Part shown: positions 59,154 to 64,000 of the stretch, in pieces
How the letters are laid out: every line of letters starts with the position of its first letter
Numbering within the stretch: the stretch's first letter is position 1
Assembly (NCBI GenBank): GCA_950097015.1
Contig: CATNEN010000039.1
Location: forward strand, 9,099,501-9,163,500
DNA from: Macrostomum hystrix
Taxonomy: Eukaryota > Platyhelminthes > Macrostomidae
Direction of reading: 5' to 3'
Length of the DNA stretch: 64,000 bases
The notes under the pieces: generated by a model
What the model was told of the DNA's origin: nothing
The model's input: the letters and a program-made list of their open reading frames with translations, nothing else
Databases searched by the model: none
Made by a program: the position numbers and the translations under genes

Positions 59154-60415
59154 GCGGGCCAACTAGCGGGCCGGTTTAGAACGGGCCAATCAGCGGGCCA
59201 ACCAACGGGCCGGTTTAGAACGGGCCAATCAGCGGGCCAACCAGCGGGCCAACCAACGGGCCAACCAGCGGGCCGGTTTAGAACGGGCCAATGAGCGGGC
59301 CAACCAACGGGCCGGTTTAGAACGGGCCAATCAGCGGGCCAACCAGCGGGCCAACCAACGGGCCAACCAGCGGGCCGGTTTAGAACGGGCCAATGAGCGG
59401 GCCAACCAACGGGCCGGTTTAGAACGGGCCAACCAGCGGGCCAACCAGCGGGCCAACTAGTGGGCCGAGCAGCGGGCCGGTTTAGAACGGGCCAATGAGC
59501 GGCCCGATGAGCGGGCCAACCAGCGGGCCAGCCGGCAGGCCGGTTTAGAACGGGCCAATGAGTGGGCCAGTGAGCGGGCCAACCAGCGGGCCAGCCAGCG
59601 GGCCAACCAACGGGTCAGCCAGCGGGCCGGTTTCGAACGGGCCAGTGAGCGGGCCAACCAACGGGCCGGTTTAGAACGGGCCAACCAGCGGGCCAACCAA
59701 CGGGCCAACCAGCGGGCCGGTTTAGAACGGGCCAATGAGCGGGCCAACCAACGGGCCGGTTTAGAACGGGCCAACCAGCGGGCCAACCAGCGGGCCAACT
59801 AGTGGGCCGAGCAGCGGGCCGGTTTAGAACGGGCCAATGAGTGGGCCAGTGAGCGGGCCAACCAGCGGGCCAGCCAGCGGGCCAACCAACGGGTCAGCCA
59901 GCGGGCCGGTTTCGAACGGGCCAGTGAGCGGGCCAACCAACGGGCCGGTTTAGAACGGGCCAACCAGCGGGCCAACCAACGGGCCAACCAGCGGGCCGGT
60001 TTAGAACGGGCCAATGAGCGGGCCAACCAACGGGCCGGTTTAGAACGGGCCAACCAGCGGGCCAACCAGCGGGCCAACTAGTGGGCCGAGCAGCGGGCCG
60101 ATTTAGAACGGGCCAATGAGCGGCCCGATGAGCGGGCCAACCAGCGGGCCAGCCAGCAGGCCGGTTTAGAACGGGTCAATGAGTGGGCCAGTGAGCGGGC
60201 CAACCAACGGGCCAACCAACGGGCCAAACAACGGGCCAGCCAGCGGGCCGGTTTAGAACGGGCCAGTGAGCGGGCCAGCCAGCGGGCCCAGAAGCGGGCC
60301 GTGGAACGGGCCGATTTGAGAGACTCGTCGATTTGGAAAAATGAGCGGGCTTTTAGAGCGGGCTTTTCTGACACGAAGTGGCCGATGAGCGGGCCAATTT
60401 CAATGGGCTTTTCCA
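59154..60415. repeat. right GGGCC array of the foldback element
   Basis: Units of cgggccaaccag, cgggccaatgag and gggccggtttagaac recur throughout. A block of about 345 bases (59460-59804) is nearly repeated as 59805-60085 with a deletion, so the array grew by unequal block duplication. Minus frames reading ARWLARS are by-products. Confidence 0.93.
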
Positions 60416-60435
60416 GTATTTTTTTCAACCGGGAA

Positions 60436-60850
60436 TGTAGTGTTGATCAAAACAAGCAATACGCGATACATGCAATTTAATTTTATATTAACTATTTGTA
60501 GGCTAAAATACATCATGGTCGTTCCTAACCCCATGAATACAGAATAACATTCTCTATCATAACACTATTCAAGGCTTTAGAAAACTCTAACATACTTGAT
60601 GAGGCATACAAATCCCTAGATAAGAATGTAATGTGGGCAGAATTAGGTCAGGCCAGAGATCTCACAAAAGCAAGTCTCCCACTGCAGTTAACAATGGAGA
60701 TGACTTCTCAAGCAAAAAAATCACTCAGAGTTCTCTATAAGACTTCGGCTTGCTTAGAGAATTTTGATTAGAGTTCGCACAACTGAGAAACCGAGCAGAC
60801 ACGTGGCAGCATCAACGTGTGGCCGCTTATTGTTAAGCAAGACCAACACA
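60436..60850. other. spacer before the small-peptide gene
   Basis: AT-rich with no coding frame of note. Confidence 0.45.
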
Positions 60851-60856
60851 ATTCTC

Positions 60857-60864
60857 TATAAAAA
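60857..60864 (+). promoter_or_regulatory. TATA box of the small-peptide gene
   Basis: TATAAAAA lies 76 bases before the ATG at 60940, a fitting distance for a short 5' leader. Confidence 0.55.
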
Positions 60865-60939
60865 GACTGTGCTAAGTCCAGCAGAAGGTAAAACAGCAAC
60901 AAGTGACGCTTGTTTTCTAAGTGACTGCAGCAAGACAAC

Positions 60940-61157
60940 ATGGCCAAGCAAGCGATCCGACTGAGCCTGCTTCTGGCGCTGGCGATGACATTACTGGCCA
61001 TCCATTCAGCAGCTAGCAATGAGGCCACACAAGACGAGACTGACGAGTCGCTGCTGGATGACATCGCGGGCTGGAGTCATTGAATGAAGCTTACGATGGA
61101 GAGTCGGACATTGTGGCCAAGAGCTCCAGGCGTCGCTTCGGGTCCAGCAAGATGTGA
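60940..61157 (+). pseudogene. small secreted peptide precursor, frameshifted
   Basis: As it stands, the frame from ATG 60940 is 47 codons: MAKQAIRLSLLLALAMTLLA (a clear signal peptide), then IHSAASNEATQDETDESLLD, DIAGWSH and a stop at 61081. From 61071 the next frame is open to a stop at 61155-61157 and reads LESLNEAYDGESDIVAKSSR, RRFGSSKM. This continues the same acidic composition and ends in a basic RRR cleavage-like site. A single missing base in the ggg run near 61070 would connect the two into about 72 residues. Such architecture (signal, acidic spacer, basic site, short peptide) is typical of neuropeptide or secreted-peptide precursors; the actual product is unknown. A sequencing error and a genuine mutation cannot be told apart. 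AATAAA follows at about 61215. Confidence 0.5.
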
Positions 61158-62225
61158 ACGCTAAACGAGTAGCTTTTTGTCAAATTGAGATTTTGCGATG
61201 ACAACAACAGAACGAAATAAAACGTTTTAACAAACAGGTACACCGGCAAAGATTTTCAATAAATACATATTGATAGACCTTTTTAATATTAATTAAATAT
61301 TATTCTTGGTCCATTAATTGATAGACTTGCAAAATATATTGCATTAAAAGTAACTTAACTGATCTGCACACCACTTGCGTTTAAACGTTAGACCCACAGC
61401 CAGCGAGGAGGCAATTTACGTCCTTTCCGCTGACTCCTGACCCCATAGAATATTATTTTTAAACTAATTTAATTTTGCGGAAAGCTATGTGTCTGGACTT
61501 GTCTATGGTAAAAATAGATGTACGGTTATAAATGTTATAAATGGTCATATCTGGCAGGCTCCAATGTAGATTCCTGTTCGATTAGAAAATATATTATGTA
61601 AAATATCTGAATAGAAACATTTAGCAGTCCAACACATACCATTTATTAACATTGTATCGGATTCAGCAATCGGTGAGAAGAATTAGATGTACTTGACAGT
61701 GTAATATAATCGCTAATCCACTAATGGAACAGTGGCAGCAAAGCAGAATGCTAAACAAGCTATCTATAAGAAGCAAAAACAGCAAACATGACCATAATTT
61801 ATCGCACAATGACTCGAGAAAGCTTCAGTTAAGAGGAAAAAATAAGCCAGACATGTGTTAAAGCGCAGGAAATAGTATTTACACTAGAATAAATTCAGTT
61901 GTCAAATAATTTTGTATGAAAAAAAGTACATTACGAGTATATATACATATTTGCACAGAGCTTTGACACTGGGTTTGAGCCATGTTTGGCACTCTTTGCA
62001 CTCGAAGTTGCTTTGAAGTCAAAATTAAGCTTGCTCGAAGTTGAGCATAGCGCTGAGATGCTCAGAACTGGAATCTTGTCAGTGTGACTGAGGTGTTATG
62101 CAGTTCAGCAAAGGTGTTCATAATTGCTTAGATTTAGAGCAGTTTTATTATTGGGTCTAGAAATAATAAAATTTATTAATTAAACTCAAATAAAAAGCTG
62201 CCTGTGCAAAATATCGGAAGCCAAG
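61158..62225. other. AT-rich spacer with a SINE fragment
   Basis: Includes the peptide gene's AATAAA at about 61215 and a family A SINE fragment at 61385-61445 (gttagacccacagccagcga, cgctgactcctgacccca). No gene was seen. Confidence 0.4.
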
Positions 62226-62240
62226 TCAGCTAGTGTTCTG

Positions 62241-62655
62241 TCAAGCCTTTGGTTTGCCCTTGGCCTTGGCTTTGTCCTCCTGCTGATCGGGTCCGGCCGG
62301 CTTGCTCAACTGGTCCACCTTAGCCTTGAGCTCGTCGTGACTCTCATGAATAGCTTTTAGCTCTTCGACCCGCAGCTTCTGCTCAGACTGGATTTTCATG
62401 CCCAGCACGGTCTTCACAGTCTGGACTGCCTCAGCCAACTTGCGCACCTGTGCCTGGCACTCCTCCAGCTCCGCCGCTGTCACACCGCCGCCTCCGCCAC
62501 CGCTGTGGCCTCCCAGAGTGTCCAGCCTGGCCCGCAGCTTGGCCAGCTCCTTGTTCATCTCGTCGACGGCTTTAGCCCGATCGGACACTTCAGTGGACAG
62601 GCCGGCTCGGAGCTCCTCACGGACAGTGCCAACCAGGGCGCTGGTTGAGCTCAGC
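62241..62655 (-). CDS. coiled-coil protein, last exon (partial)
   Basis: The last exon begins after an acceptor, TTTGACAG, and codes for about 137 residues to the stop: LSSTSALVGTVREELRAGLS, then heptad-like helices (DEMNKELAKLRARLDTLGG, a Gly run, ELEECQAQVRKLAEAVQTVK, EELKAIHESHDELKAKVDQL) and a Lys-rich tail (KAKAKGKPKA). It is a coiled-coil protein with a basic tail; I do not recognise the family. The 5' exon is not resolved. A candidate ATG exon at about 62885 (MPTSDDF, donor GTAAGT) is off by one in phase with this acceptor, so I do not join it. The gene may begin in or beyond the right edge of the window. Confidence 0.6.
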
Positions 62656-64000
62656 TGTCAAAGAAGCCGATATGGTGTGTTTCTGTTAACAGTAGAAAGA
62701 CTACGCTATTTTGCCTGGGGAAGAAAGACGAATGAAAAAACCACGGAGGATGTTTCAAATACCCACCGCCTACTGCACGATTGCTGCCAAACTGAATGAC
62801 CGATTTTTGTGAGAGTCCACCAAATGGATCAAAGTTGTCCGCCCTTGACGTTGAGCTAACTTACAAAAGTCGTCCGACGTAGGCATCGTCAATATATTCA
62901 GCTATTGAAGATATTGCCGAAAACTGTGTTGACGCTTAACTTTCACTATGCTCACTACAGTGTACATCGCTAGACTGACTGTACACTGACTGATTGTTTC
63001 TGTCACTTGCACATTGCGCTCAAATTCTATCGATTAGGCTAGCTTAGGCTCTGAGAGTTTTCGTCAGACATCAAACCTAGCTGATCGAGTTGCCTCAACA
63101 TAAAAACAAGGACAACTGTAACATTGCACTGTGTAAACCTATTTGGCGAATCCAAAGTGGATTCCATGAGGACCAACCTCTAAAGGCACTGACTGAAGAT
63201 GAGAGAGCTGTTATTATTGTTTTTTATAGTCGATCTGATGTGGAGTGTGCTACGGGAATCGAGTGGGAATGTGAGCCAGCAGAATTTTTCAAATTTTAGG
63301 CAGTTAATAATCGCGACCCACCTAGCAGCTGGCCGCAAAGCAAGATCATTAATCTTAAGGCCGGGTTTGGGGCGGCGGTGAATTAAGTAGCCGTCGAATC
63401 CCCTCTCCCTGGATCTGTTCTAGCCCCCTGTAGGAATGACTGATCGCGGGACATAACTTTATTGTATGAGCTAGTTTAGGTCATAATTCCCCTCCAAACC
63501 GCGATCAGATATTGGGAATCACTCGGGCATTATGAGTGATCATTAATTCTTCATGTCCCCACTTCTTACAGTATTCGAGCCCAGCTCGACTTTATGACCT
63601 CCTCTCTTAGATACATGTAAATGTCACTGTAGGCAGGTCGGCGCCTGCGCTTCCATTGTCCTGGCGGAGTAACAATTATTGGCCGACTGCCGGCGGCTGC
63701 TCGTAAAGGAGCATCTGTCGTTTCTCGCCGCCGGTTCATTGGGTAATCGGGGTGGCCATCGCCGCTTCGATTCCTCGATGACAGGCTGGCGCGAATGTGT
63801 GTTATTTTTATGAATGTCGAGGTTGGCGTGCTGCAGGACCATTTAAGAAAGCGCGCTGCGCTGCTCCCCCTAGGACCTCCGCCCAGAGACTTAACCGGCT
63901 TGCGGACCCGTCTTCCCCGACGAGCCTTCCGGACTTATCTCTCCCACTTAGGGTTTAGACCCTCGAGCTTTAAGCTCATCTAGCGCTCACAGGCTCATTG
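62656..64000. other. right-hand end of the window, nothing identified
   Basis: Presumed intron or upstream region of the coiled-coil gene, then GC-richer sequence from 63620 to the end with short overlapping frames on both strands (60-76 codons). Inverted segments gactgatcgcgg and ccgcgatca occur near 63438 and 63501. No domain, tRNA or repeat family could be recognised. Confidence 0.4.

Larger units (their letters stand above)
56258..60433 (+). mobile_element. 4.2-kb foldback element carrying a BEN-like gene
   Basis: Both ends carry the 13-base inverted repeat cccggttgaaaaa (56258-56270, inverse at 60421-60433). They are flanked by the same three bases, aat, at 56255-56257 and 60434-60436, a possible target duplication. 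Inside each end lies a long GGGCC-rich array: 56271-56962, mainly ggcccgctggttggcccgc, and 59154-60415, mainly the inverse gcgggccaaccagcgggcc. The two arms are inverted relative to each other around a 2.2 kb centre with one gene. The first 60 bases of the left arm run in the opposite sense to the rest. No known transposase signature (DDE, tyrosine or HUH) was recognised. The boundaries are firm from sequence; mobility is inferred. Confidence 0.75.

Noticed and set aside
59457-60428. Minus frames reading ARWLARSLARSKP
   Set aside because: These are translations of the GGGCC array of the foldback element.
62855-62890. ATG exon MPTSDDF with GTAAGT donor as the first exon of the coiled-coil gene
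   Set aside because: The donor is phase 1 whereas the exon at 62655 needs phase 0 or 2; no alternative acceptor fits.

Overview
The window reads as nuclear DNA of an invertebrate animal. Its genes are split by GT-AG introns, several proteins carry long CAG-coded glutamine runs, the spaces between genes are AT-rich, and tandem repeats, SINE-like copies and foldback or MITE-like elements fill much of the rest. An AG lies a few bases before almost every start codon, which is what spliced-leader trans-splicing leaves. Together with the repeat load this suggests a flatworm such as Macrostomum, but that is a guess; only 'metazoan' is firm. All exon models below were made by eye from splice signals and reading phase.

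Layout. 1-3.7 kb: three tandem arrays, no gene. 3.7-7.8 kb, minus: a thymine DNA glycosylase (TDG) with glutamine-rich ends; its seven exons sum to 671 codons plus stop. 8-16 kb: no intact gene, but a 0.67 kb foldback element, a gutted Mutator-like transposon remnant and a 1.75 kb GATA/GACA-like array. 16.3-19.7 kb, plus: a secreted protein with five follistatin/Kazal-type units (four exons, 503 aa). 21.9-40.9 kb, minus: a full TTC28-like gene (14 exons, 2309 aa, TPR array followed by a CHAT-like domain), with a probable second first exon at 34.7-35.25 kb. Its introns each hold their own minisatellite, and intron 2 holds a 1.4 kb polypurine tract and a CTCF-motif-like array. 41-46.7 kb: AT-rich, with SINEs and two MITE-like elements. 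46.8-47.9 kb, plus: universal stress protein. 49.5-51.3 kb, plus: NCBP3-like cap-binding protein. 52.9-54.8 kb, plus: Rab32/38-like GTPase. 56.26-60.43 kb: a 4.2 kb element with 13-bp terminal inverted repeats and opposed GGGCC-rich arrays around a gene for a coiled-coil protein with a BEN-like C-terminus. 60.94 kb, plus: a small secreted-peptide gene, apparently frameshifted. 62.2-62.7 kb, minus: last exon of a coiled-coil protein. The final 1.3 kb shows nothing I can name.

The genes do not form a pathway; they are neighbouring housekeeping and signalling genes. The best candidate for something undescribed is the BEN-gene-carrying foldback element. Next are the alternative first exon of TTC28, the repeated branch-point/3' splice-site units in the Rab intron, and the CTCF-like array.
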